The translations under genes and the position numbers were made by a program. A DNA stretch of 8,327 nt from Candidatus Bipolaricaulota bacterium (GTDB lineage: Bacteria > Bipolaricaulota > Bipolaricaulia > M55B111), in NCBI GenBank assembly GCA_018334595.1, contig JAGXLQ010000052.1, positions 1-8,327 on the forward strand. The letters are read 5' to 3'. The notes beneath the pieces are model-generated. The model made no database searches. It was not told the origin of the DNA and saw nothing but the letters and a program-made list of their open reading frames with translations. This document shows positions 1-6,433 of this stretch, in pieces. The stretch's first letter is position 1. Each line of letters opens with the position of its first letter.

Positions 1-182
1 GGAGGAAAGACAAATATTTTTCCAGCGACCTTCTCTCCGTAAACCTCGTTGCGCCTATCGATAACGCGGCCCTCGGATGGATCGTAACCACCCCAAAAGC
101 TCATGGGATCGTTCGACTTAATCACCGTACCTGCAACGGAGGCCTCCAGGTAAAACTTCCCCACTATCTTCCTACAACTCAT
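1..182 (-). CDS. Aconitase X swivel-domain (small) subunit, N-terminal part, cut by window edge
   Basis: Partial gene: 60 codons are visible, beginning MSCRKIVGKFYLEASVAG and running off the left edge without a stop. The pattern (a start like GKFYLEA.VAG, then PMSFWGGYDP, then G.VIDRRNEVYGE..AGKI) matches the DUF126 family, the swivelling domain that closes over the active site of aconitase X. It pairs with the catalytic subunit encoded just upstream. Its ATG at 182-180 overlaps the last 11 bases of that gene (shared ATGAGTTGTAG), and a GGGGT ribosome-binding stretch (188-192) lies 5 nt before the start, inside the upstream gene, so the two are probably translationally coupled. Full-length members are about 130-140 residues, so roughly half is missing here, including the region where the catalytic serine is expected. 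Family assignment is firm; substrate is unknown. Confidence 0.88.
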   Translation of the reverse strand, partial: MSCRKIVGKFYLEASVAGTVIKSNDPMSFWGGYDPSEGRVIDRRNEVYGEKVAGKIFVFP

Positions 183-1425
183 CGTAGACCCCACCCGTCA
201 CCGCCGCGCTTACACATCCATTTATGTCCCTTATTGACGTGGTTAGGTTCAACTCGTTCGGGGCGTAGTGAGCGAACTTCGCGGAGTTGGTGACGGCACT
301 GCTGAAATTCCAGTTATCAAGCGGCCAGTTAAATAGGCAGGAGTCGGTACTGACCCTCACGCCCTCTTTCCTCAACCGCCGGGATATACCCATCCCCTCT
401 AGCCAGGAGTAGACTCCCCTGTTCGTCTGAATCCAGAACTCGACCCCGTCGGCCACTGTTCTTCCGGATAATACATCTACAACTAACTGGCACTCCCGGA
501 CTGAGGCGTGAGGACACCCCAGCAGCACCAGGTCAACTCCATCGGTGGATGTGTCATTCAGCTCCCCCCTGACATCGAGGAGGTCACGGCCGCTTACGTC
601 CGTCCGCCGCGACCGCCCCTCTTCACTCGCAATTGACTCAAGATCCGGAGCCTCCGGCGTCACTCCCACGATGTGAAAGAGCCCCACTCCGCCGGATGAA
701 GCCACGGCAGCTCCGAAGTTCTTCAGCGCGTCACGATTTATCCCGGTGGGAAGCCCGGTGATAACGGGCACTTGTCCGCCGCTCGCGGAACCGACGTAGT
801 AGCCAAGGAGGGAATAGAACAAATCATCGCTATAGGAGAACGGTTTCGGGTCCTCCACCTGAAACCACAGGTCTGCTAGCCTGTTTTCGTCCTTGTGGAG
901 GTCGAAGTAGGGGGCCCGTCCGGTAATCGCAGCACACACCTCAAGAAAATCTCCATATCTCGGGGTCTTAGCCCCAAGGACCGAATTGGCAAAGGCAATG
1001 GCGTTGGATTCGGCGTAGGCAATTTGCTCCCCCCGACAGGGGACCGTTCCATACGTATAGGGGGTGCACGTCCAGGTAGGAATCGCCCCCATCTCCATGT
1101 AGGCCTCCTCCATCATCTCACACTTGTGGACAAACCCCTCGGGTATCCTGAACTCTCGCCATCGAGTTATATCCCGGCCCCCGGGGTTTAGCGTCGTGGG
1201 GACGCTGACCTTTCCCCCTTCACCCACAACCCTCCGGGCAAAATCGAGCTTCGCCTCACCGCTCACGCGCCCGTAGCTATTCGCGTCTATATGTGCTCCC
1301 GATATCGGCACGAGGCGGTCAACTCCGTAAGCCTCGGCCAGCTCGACCTCTATTTTAAGGCAAAGCCCCTTCGCCGGGCCATACTTCCCGGCCAGGATGT
1401 CCTTCTCGTAGTTACTCAGCTTCAT
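172..1425 (-). CDS. Aconitase X catalytic (large) subunit, hydroxy-acid dehydratase of the AcnX/DUF521 family
   Basis: A 417-residue cytoplasmic protein of the length usual for the separate AcnX large subunit. Family landmarks are RLVPISGAHI (38-46), VPTTLNPGGRD (75-85), the TCTPY motif (119-123), ESNAIAFANSVLGAKT (139-154), AAITGRAP (165-172), GCPHAS (303-308) and TNSAKFAHY (379-387). Cys120, Cys304 and Cys363 occupy the three conserved cysteine positions that hold the Fe or Fe-S centre in characterised members. There are nine cysteines in total, which suits an oxygen-poor cytoplasm. Characterised AcnX proteins dehydrate cis-3-hydroxy-L-proline (bacteria) or mevalonate 5-phosphate (archaea); the sequence alone does not tell me which applies, or whether the substrate is new. 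Catabolic neighbours (ABC importer, MttB-like methyltransferase, PLP lyase) favour amino-acid catabolism over isoprenoid synthesis, as an inference. The ATG start is supported by GGGGG at 1431-1435 with 5 nt spacing. The stop is TAG, overlapped by the small-subunit start. Confidence 0.93.
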   Translation of the reverse strand: MKLSNYEKDILAGKYGPAKGLCLKIEVELAEAYGVDRLVPISGAHIDANSYGRVSGEAKLDFARRVVGEGGKVSVPTTLNPGGRDITRWREFRIPEGFVHKCEMMEEAYMEMGAIPTWTCTPYTYGTVPCRGEQIAYAESNAIAFANSVLGAKTPRYGDFLEVCAAITGRAPYFDLHKDENRLADLWFQVEDPKPFSYSDDLFYSLLGYYVGSASGGQVPVITGLPTGINRDALKNFGAAVASSGGVGLFHIVGVTPEAPDLESIASEEGRSRRTDVSGRDLLDVRGELNDTSTDGVDLVLLGCPHASVRECQLVVDVLSGRTVADGVEFWIQTNRGVYSWLEGMGISRRLRKEGVRVSTDSCLFNWPLDNWNFSSAVTNSAKFAHYAPNELNLTTSIRDINGCVSAAVTGGVYDEL

Positions 1426-1471
1426 ATCGGCCCCCGCTCTTCATTTTTCTCCGCCGAGCCGTTTCCAAAAT

Positions 1472-1514
1472 TGACAGAGGCCCGGTAAGACGTAAGTCCC
1501 CCGGGCCTCTGTCA
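1472..1514 (-). terminator. GC-rich stem-loop between the MttB homologue and aconitase X: possible terminator, attenuator or processing site
   Basis: A perfect 14-bp inverted repeat (TGACAGAGGCCCGG at 1472-1485, CCGGGCCTCTGTCA at 1501-1514) with a 15-nt loop that can form a further 3-bp GAC/GTC stem. In minus-strand RNA it starts 21 nt after the stop codon of the MttB homologue and is followed by AATTTTGG, a weak U-run. It then leaves 46 bases before the aconitase X start. This placement suits partial intrinsic termination or a stability or processing hairpin that sets the ratio of the two genes. The U-run is too short for a confident strong terminator, and in an archaeon a hairpin would not be needed for termination. 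The repeat is certain; the role is inferred. Confidence 0.55.
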
Positions 1515-1535
1515 CCTGGTCACCTAAGCTGGCGA

Positions 1536-2993
1536 TTACTTCCGTTCCTTCTCATATTTCTCGACTATCTTGGCTAGTTCGTTCGAGACGTCGTCGTTTA
1601 ACTCCTCCGGTTCGTGGTTCTCCAAAATGTCTTGTACCTTTTCTCTTGCCTTGTCACGGAGCGACTTCTTCCCCTTTTCTTCCCAGCCCTCGTAGACGTT
1701 TCGGTCGATTATGTCCGGGCTCCATACGTCCTCTTTGAACTTACTTATCGTCTGTTGCGACGTTAAATAGTTGCCGCCGGGGCCCACCTTCGCTATCTCG
1801 TCAACCCCGATAGTCTCCCTGTTAACCTGGACGCTCTTGATAAACCTGTCAATCATCGATATCTCCTCGTCCGCTATCGTCAACAGCTCCAGGGACGAAG
1901 TCATGCCCGATTCCAGGTAGCCCACGTCGTGGACGATGTTACCCCCGGCCAGTGCCGCGGCGTTAAGGGAGTTGGCAACTTCCAGTCCGGCCTGCTGGTC
2001 GATTTCCTTGGAATCGGTGAACCCACCCGCGTTGAACGCAGGTACCCCCAGATAATCGCCGGCTTCCTTTCTTAAGGCCAAACTGAGCATCGTCTCCGGC
2101 GCGCTGTATGAGAATACCGTCGTCTTCATGTCCATAGTTGTCGGGCCTCCCCCAAAAATGAGGGTGGATCCTTCACGCACTACCTGTGACAGGACAAGCC
2201 CGGCCAGATACTCGGCCTCGGTCAACGCGTAGGCTCCGGCCAGCGAGATTGGACCGGCCGCTCCCAGCGATGGGGTAGGCACGTACTGTATCGGTATTCC
2301 CTTTTCCGTCGAATATATTAGTTTTTCCACCGCTTCCTTAGAGTGCTTTAGCGGCGAACTCGGCTCGTCGTAGAGAAGGATAAAGGGGTTTGTCCTAAAC
2401 TCCTCCTCTCCACCGGCAACGGCTACGCTCATCTCATATATTCCCTTCAGGCCATCAAGGTCCCAGGCAGTAAAAAGGATGGGCTTGGCCGTGTTTTTCA
2501 CCATCGCCTCGAAGTGGTGCAGATCAGCGTTTGCCTTCGGTACGTCGTTCGCCAGGGCAAAGGACATGACGAAGTCGATGTTTTCCAGCTTATCGACGAC
2601 CGTAGCAGCCCGGACGACGTCGTTTTTCTCACAGGACCTCCGTTCTCCCGTGTACGGGTCAATCGTATAGGGCGTTTCAGAGCCCGGTCCAAAGTAGGTA
2701 TTGTCTCCTTCCAGAAACATGGTATGGTTCAGGTTCCTGTCGCTTAAAACCAGCCGTTTTCCACAGGTGTTCAGCGCGTTCTCCACCATACTGGAAGGCA
2801 TCTTGACGACGTTGTCGTCGACTACGGTGGCTCCCGCCCCCTCCAGCATGGAGACGGCCTCCTCGGAATGAAACTCCGAACCGACCCGCTCCAGGATCTC
2901 CAGCGCACCGTTGTAGATCCTCTTGTGTTGTTCTTCCGTGAATATCGTCAATTTAGGCCTATTCCAGTAGTTAAAGTGACTGTTGATACCCAA
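1536..2993 (-). CDS. MttB-family (trimethylamine/betaine type) corrinoid methyltransferase, non-pyrrolysine subfamily
   Basis: A 485-residue soluble protein of about the full length of MttB-superfamily methyltransferases, which move a methyl group from a (quaternary) methylamine to a Co(I) corrinoid protein. Recognisable segments are the N-terminal region with F.EEQ..RIYNGALEILERVG (18-38), FGPGSETPYTIDP.TGERR (101-119), the barrel segments GGGPTTMDMKT (281-291) and PET (299-301), GGFTDSKEIDQQAGLE (323-338), and HDVGYLESGMTSSLE (355-369). True trimethylamine MttB carries pyrrolysine encoded by an in-frame amber codon. This gene reads through with no internal stop, so it belongs with the non-Pyl homologues, of which characterised members act on glycine betaine (MtgB), proline betaine (MtpB), carnitine (MtcB) or gamma-butyrobetaine (MtyB). 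I cannot name its substrate. The last 50 residues are highly charged and probably helical. The start is TTG, chosen from GGAGG at 3001-3005 with 7 nt spacing. No partner corrinoid protein lies in the window. Confidence 0.9.
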   Translation of the reverse strand: MGINSHFNYWNRPKLTIFTEEQHKRIYNGALEILERVGSEFHSEEAVSMLEGAGATVVDDNVVKMPSSMVENALNTCGKRLVLSDRNLNHTMFLEGDNTYFGPGSETPYTIDPYTGERRSCEKNDVVRAATVVDKLENIDFVMSFALANDVPKANADLHHFEAMVKNTAKPILFTAWDLDGLKGIYEMSVAVAGGEEEFRTNPFILLYDEPSSPLKHSKEAVEKLIYSTEKGIPIQYVPTPSLGAAGPISLAGAYALTEAEYLAGLVLSQVVREGSTLIFGGGPTTMDMKTTVFSYSAPETMLSLALRKEAGDYLGVPAFNAGGFTDSKEIDQQAGLEVANSLNAAALAGGNIVHDVGYLESGMTSSLELLTIADEEISMIDRFIKSVQVNRETIGVDEIAKVGPGGNYLTSQQTISKFKEDVWSPDIIDRNVYEGWEEKGKKSLRDKAREKVQDILENHEPEELNDDVSNELAKIVEKYEKERK

Positions 2994-3014
2994 TTTAATC
3001 CCTCCAGAAATTGG
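2990..3014 (-). promoter_or_regulatory. Ribosome-binding site and TTG start of the MttB homologue, inside a small inverted repeat
   Basis: GGAGG (3001-3005) sits 7 nt before a TTG codon (2993-2991), and this decides the start of the methyltransferase gene. The site lies in the 11-nt loop of a 7-bp inverted repeat (CCAATTT at 3014-3008 and AAATTGG at 2996-2990, read on the minus strand), and the TTG itself is in the downstream arm. The stem is AT-rich and weak, so an effect on translation is possible but unproven. Confidence 0.5.
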
Positions 3015-3044
3015 TATTTATCTTTATCAATAGACAGCAAAAAG

Positions 3045-4262
3045 TCAGATCTTTGATAGGGCCCTGTCCAGGTCCTTGATAAGGTCGTCCGCCGACTCAA
3101 TACCTACCGAGAGCCGCAGGAGGTTCTTCAGAATACCTGCCTCCTCCAGTTCCTCGTCGGTCAGGCGGTGGAAGATCGTGGACGCCGGGTGACAGATAAC
3201 CGAGCGAGAACTTCCCTCGTGCGTCGCCGTGGGGATCAACTCCAGCGAGTTGAGCAGCTCGAAAGCTTCCTCCTTCCCCCCGTCAATTGCAAAGGAAAGA
3301 AGAGCGCTAAAGCCGTCCATCTGGCGTTTGGCCAGCTCGTGCCCCGGGTGGCTCTCCAGTCCGGGATAGTTCACCTTCTCCACGGCGCTGTGATCCTCCA
3401 GGAACCTGGCGACCTCCAGAGCGTTTTCCGAGTGCTTCTTCATCCTCATGTCCAGGCTTTCCAGGCCGAGTAGAGACAGCCACGCGTTGAAAGGAGCCAT
3501 GGCGTTTCCGTACTGAATGTATTCCAGCCTTCGTATCTCCTGAATGAATTCGTCCTCGCCGACGAGAACGCCGCCCAGAATGGTCCCATTTCCGCTGATA
3601 AACTTCGACACCGATTCGATGACGACGTCGGCACCCATCTCCAGGGGTCTCTGGATGATCGGTGTAGCTATAGTGTTGTCCACTATCAGTTTGGTGCCGT
3701 TCGCATCGGCGAGACCTGCTAGGGCCTCTAGGTCGCCCACGTACAGGACGGGGTTACTCGGCGTCTCCACAAACATGAACTCGGTGTTCTCCGTCACCAT
3801 CTCCTCCCACTGGGAGAGCTCCTCGGGGTGGTCAACGACCTTCGTCTCCACGCCGAACCGAGGCAGGGTTCTGGAAAAGAGCTCAAATGAACAGGTGTAA
3901 GTATGGTTGGAAACGACTATCTCGTCACCCGCCTCAAGGGCAAACAGGGCGACAAGTGAGATCGCGGCCATTCCCGAACTCGTAGCCAGCGCCCCTCCTC
4001 CACCCTCCAGGAGGGCGATCCTGTCCTCGAATATGTCCAGGGTCGGGTTGTTCTCCCTCGTATAGATGTATCCCTGCAACCCTCCGTACTCCTCGTAGTT
4101 TGCTTCCGTGTCAAATACCCATTCGGCGTGTTCCGCGCTTTTAAACGGGTGTGCAACTGATTGAGCCAGGGGTGGAGCGAGCGATTCTGCTTCGACGCTC
4201 TGCTCCAGACCGTACCCACCCATGACCTGCAAAGTTCTCGGATCAAGTTCCTTCTCGTTCAT
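3045..4262 (-). CDS. PLP-dependent Cys/Met metabolism enzyme: methionine gamma-lyase-like or O-acetylhomoserine sulfhydrylase-like
   Basis: A 405-residue cytoplasmic fold-type I enzyme of the trans-sulfuration family, full length. Seen directly: YTRENNPT (67-74), whose Tyr67/Arg69 match the phosphate-binding Tyr/Arg of a neighbouring subunit; SSGM (95-98); Tyr122, which should stack on the PLP ring; Asp195 in IVDNTIATP for the pyridine nitrogen; Lys220 in ESVSKFISGNG as the Schiff-base lysine; and Arg383 in LLRLSVGIE for the substrate carboxylate. Cys124 in TYTCSFELF falls where methionine gamma-lyases have their characteristic cysteine (Tyr-Gly-Cys-Thr), which hints at methionine to methanethiol, 2-oxobutyrate and ammonia. 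The SKFISGNGTILGG stretch is closer to O-acetylhomoserine sulfhydrylases, so the reaction stays open among gamma-lyase, gamma-synthase and sulfhydrylase. The protein is strongly acidic (68 Asp+Glu, 28 Lys+Arg). The ATG follows an AGGAGGTT site (4274-4281) at an unusually long spacing of 11 nt; no other ATG, GTG or TTG start lies between the site and the ATG. Confidence 0.9.
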   Translation of the reverse strand: MNEKELDPRTLQVMGGYGLEQSVEAESLAPPLAQSVAHPFKSAEHAEWVFDTEANYEEYGGLQGYIYTRENNPTLDIFEDRIALLEGGGGALATSSGMAAISLVALFALEAGDEIVVSNHTYTCSFELFSRTLPRFGVETKVVDHPEELSQWEEMVTENTEFMFVETPSNPVLYVGDLEALAGLADANGTKLIVDNTIATPIIQRPLEMGADVVIESVSKFISGNGTILGGVLVGEDEFIQEIRRLEYIQYGNAMAPFNAWLSLLGLESLDMRMKKHSENALEVARFLEDHSAVEKVNYPGLESHPGHELAKRQMDGFSALLSFAIDGGKEEAFELLNSLELIPTATHEGSSRSVICHPASTIFHRLTDEELEEAGILKNLLRLSVGIESADDLIKDLDRALSKI

Positions 4263-4347
4263 AATAATTTACTAACCTCCTGGTGACTTGTGTGAAATAA
4301 TATTCGAATTAACAAAAAACAGTTGAAGACCCGACAGTTGCCGAAAC
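4263..4347 (-). other. AT-rich 85-bp gap between transporter and enzyme genes; possible promoter region
   Basis: This is the second-longest gap in the window and its middle is much more AT-rich than the coding DNA. It holds a T6 run followed by TTAATTCGAATATTATTTC (minus strand), including the 8-bp palindrome ATTCGAAT and a TATTAT element that resembles a -10 box. It also holds two direct copies of ACAGTTG (4319-4325 and 4334-4340, plus strand) spaced 15 bp apart, which could be a regulator site. No convincing -35 box at proper spacing and no terminator stem were found. AGGAGGTT (4274-4281) is the ribosome-binding site of the PLP enzyme. A separate promoter for the enzyme genes is plausible but not shown. 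Confidence 0.35.
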
Positions 4348-6420
4348 CTACTGCTGCAACACGGGCTCAACCTCTTTCAATTCCTCGACAGGAATATGGC
4401 AGGTAATGGCGTGTTCTTCGTCATCACCTACTACCTGTATTGGTGGTTCCTCGTTCTCGCAAATCTCTCCCACCTTCCGGGGGCACCTCGTGTGAAACCT
4501 GCAGCCGGAAGGCACGTTACGAGCACTGGGAACTACACCTGAGAGCCTTATCCTCTTCTGTTCAACGTCGGGATTTGGTACCGATATTGAGGACAGAAGG
4601 GCTTCCGTATAGGGATGATAAGGCGGATTTAAGATATCCTCGGTCGGGCCGACCTCCGCCAGCCTTCCAAGGTACATCACGGCCATATAATCGCTGATAT
4701 AGCTTACGACGGCCAGGTTGTGGGAAATATACATAAACGCCGTGTTCAGGTCGTCCTGGAGATCGAGCAGCAGGTTGATGATCGACGACTGGATGGAGAC
4801 GTCCAGGCTCGAAGTCGGCTCGTCACAGAGGATCAGTTCGGGCTGGCTGGCAAACGCCCTGGCGATGGCGACCCGCTGTTTTTGCCCCCCACTTAGCTGG
4901 TCCGGGTGCCGGTCCAGGTAGCTCGGCCCCAGGTCGACCGCCTGCAGCAGTTCCTCCGCCCGCGTTACCGCCTCTTTGTGACTTGCTCCGGCCAGTTTAA
5001 TCGGCCTGACTATCGCCTGCTTGATCGTCCGCTTGGGGTTCAACGTCGCCCTGGGGTCCTGGAATACGATCCTTATCTCCCGCAGTACCTCCTGGTCGCG
5101 TCCCTCGATCGGGACCGAGATGTCCTTGTCTTCGAGCGTTATTTCACCGTCGGTGATCTCCTCCAAACCTATGATAGTCCGTGCGAGCGTGCTCTTACCA
5201 CACCCGGACTCCCCGACAACGCCCAGAGTGTTCCCTTCATCCAGGCTAAAGGAGACGTCATCTACTGCTCTTACGCGCTCGTCAACATTCTCGCGGCTAA
5301 AGAGCTTGGACTTGACCTCCCCGTAGTATTTCTTTGCGTTCTTTGCCTCTAGTATCTTTTCCCTCGGTCCCTTTTTCTCGCTCATTTCCTCTCCCCCACC
5401 CGGCTTTCTCTCGTATTCTTCCTCTACGATCTCCTCCGCCTCGAAACAGCGGACTTGGCGGTCCCCGTCGAGAACCTGAAATTCCGGCTCCGCTTCAGCG
5501 CAGCCTTCCTGCCTGTAGGGACAGCGGGGGTTGAACTTGCAGCCCTCAGGGAGCGCGTCCAGTTCGACCACGGATCCACTTATCGGCTGCAGCTTTCCCT
5601 TCCTCGTCTCGGTGGAAACCTCGGGCACGGTCCTCAACAACCCTCTCGTGTAAGGATGGATCGGGCTTCCGATCAGGCCCTCCGTTGGTCCTTCCTCGAC
5701 GAACTGACCGGCATACATAACGCCCGAACGGTCACTGACCTCGTATACGACGCCGAGGTCATGTGTAATATATATAATCGTCGTGTTGAACTCGGACTTT
5801 AGGTCCTTGATGATGTCGAGGATCTTTGCCTCAACGGTAACGTCGAGGTTGGTGGTCGGCTCGTCCATGATCATCAACTTGGGCCGAGATATGAGGGCCA
5901 TAGCCAGACAGACCCGCTGCCTCATTCCCCCGCTCAACTGGTGAGGGTAGCTATCGGCAACTATCTCGGGGTCGGAAATCTGGAGCTCCATGAGCATATC
6001 TACTGTCTCCACGCGGGCTTCCTTCTCAGAGCTACCGCTGTGTGTCTCCAATACCTCTCCAATCTGCTTGCCTATCTTGATTGAAGGGTTTAACGCCGCG
6101 GAGGGGTCCTGGTAGACTATGTTTAACTCCTTGCCCCAGATCTTTTTCATCCACTTTCTGGGCTTGTCGGAAATATCTTCCCCGTCGAGCAGGATCTCCC
6201 CGCTGTCAATATTCCCGTTTCTGTCCAGGTAACCCATAATCGCGAAGGCGAGGGTGCTCTTGCCGCAGCCGGACTCGCCGACGATTCCCTGGGTCATTCC
6301 CCTCTCCACGGATAGGTTAACTCCCCGTACCACCGTTATCTCGCCCGAAAGCGTGGTGTAACTTACGACCAGGTCCTTTATCTCCAATATGGCATCGTCT
6401 ACAGTTCGTATTTCGTTCAT
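4348..6420 (-). CDS. Fused DppD-DppF ATPase of a peptide/nickel-type ABC importer
   Basis: A 690-residue protein carrying both ATPase halves of a peptide/opine/nickel (PepT) ABC importer, normally two proteins of about 330 residues. First half (1-about 335): Walker A GESGCGKST (48-56), Q-loop Gln104, signature LSGGM (162-166), Walker B IMDEP (184-188), H-loop His220, then the oligopeptide-transporter tail with HPYTRGLL (255-262) and cysteines 294, 300, 307 and 325. Second half (about 355-690): Walker A 403-411, Gln454, LSGGQ (509-513), CDEP (532-535), His567, HPYTEALL (602-609) and cysteines 640, 646, 654 and 674. These tail cysteines match the family's Fe-S-binding motif. Both ATP sites look intact. 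A Glu-rich linker (about 327-355) joins the halves and contains Met346 behind a good internal ribosome-binding sequence. The ATG start follows GGGGGT (6427-6432) with 6 nt spacing, 13 bp after the DppC stop. Cargo cannot be read from the sequence. Confidence 0.95.
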   Translation of the reverse strand: MNEIRTVDDAILEIKDLVVSYTTLSGEITVVRGVNLSVERGMTQGIVGESGCGKSTLAFAIMGYLDRNGNIDSGEILLDGEDISDKPRKWMKKIWGKELNIVYQDPSAALNPSIKIGKQIGEVLETHSGSSEKEARVETVDMLMELQISDPEIVADSYPHQLSGGMRQRVCLAMALISRPKLMIMDEPTTNLDVTVEAKILDIIKDLKSEFNTTIIYITHDLGVVYEVSDRSGVMYAGQFVEEGPTEGLIGSPIHPYTRGLLRTVPEVSTETRKGKLQPISGSVVELDALPEGCKFNPRCPYRQEGCAEAEPEFQVLDGDRQVRCFEAEEIVEEEYERKPGGGEEMSEKKGPREKILEAKNAKKYYGEVKSKLFSRENVDERVRAVDDVSFSLDEGNTLGVVGESGCGKSTLARTIIGLEEITDGEITLEDKDISVPIEGRDQEVLREIRIVFQDPRATLNPKRTIKQAIVRPIKLAGASHKEAVTRAEELLQAVDLGPSYLDRHPDQLSGGQKQRVAIARAFASQPELILCDEPTSSLDVSIQSSIINLLLDLQDDLNTAFMYISHNLAVVSYISDYMAVMYLGRLAEVGPTEDILNPPYHPYTEALLSSISVPNPDVEQKRIRLSGVVPSARNVPSGCRFHTRCPRKVGEICENEEPPIQVVGDDEEHAITCHIPVEELKEVEPVLQQ
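5383..5397 (-). promoter_or_regulatory. Internal ribosome-binding site and ATG at the DppD/DppF junction
   Basis: GGGGGAG (5391-5397) lies 5 nt before an in-frame ATG (5385-5383), codon 346 of the fused ATPase gene. The protein from this point begins MSEKKGPREKILEAK, a natural DppF N-terminus, and would be 345 residues, the normal length of a free DppF. Either DppF is also made separately, or this is the remnant of a former separate gene whose upstream stop codon was lost. Confidence 0.5.
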
Positions 6421-6433
6421 CTCGGGACCCCCG

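Noticed and set aside
895..1191. Plus-strand open frame of 98 codons inside the aconitase X gene
   Set aside because: It lies opposite a firmly identified gene, has low-complexity Gly/Arg/Pro-rich content with no family resemblance, and is a shadow frame.
2498..2692. Second minus-strand frame inside the MttB homologue, considered as a sign of frameshift
   Set aside because: The main frame is continuous with family motifs on both sides, so this is only an alternative frame.
1536..2993. Possible pyrrolysine-containing MttB
   Set aside because: There is no in-frame TAG within 485 codons; a Pyl-type gene would show an internal amber codon.
4319..4340. Rho-independent terminator after the fused ATPase gene, suggested by the T6 run
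   Set aside because: The repeated ACAGTTG copies are direct, not inverted, and no stable stem precedes the T-run.
4906..5352. Plus-strand open frame of 148 codons opposite the fused ATPase gene
   Set aside because: It is antisense to conserved ATP-binding motifs on the minus strand, and its translation matches no family I know.
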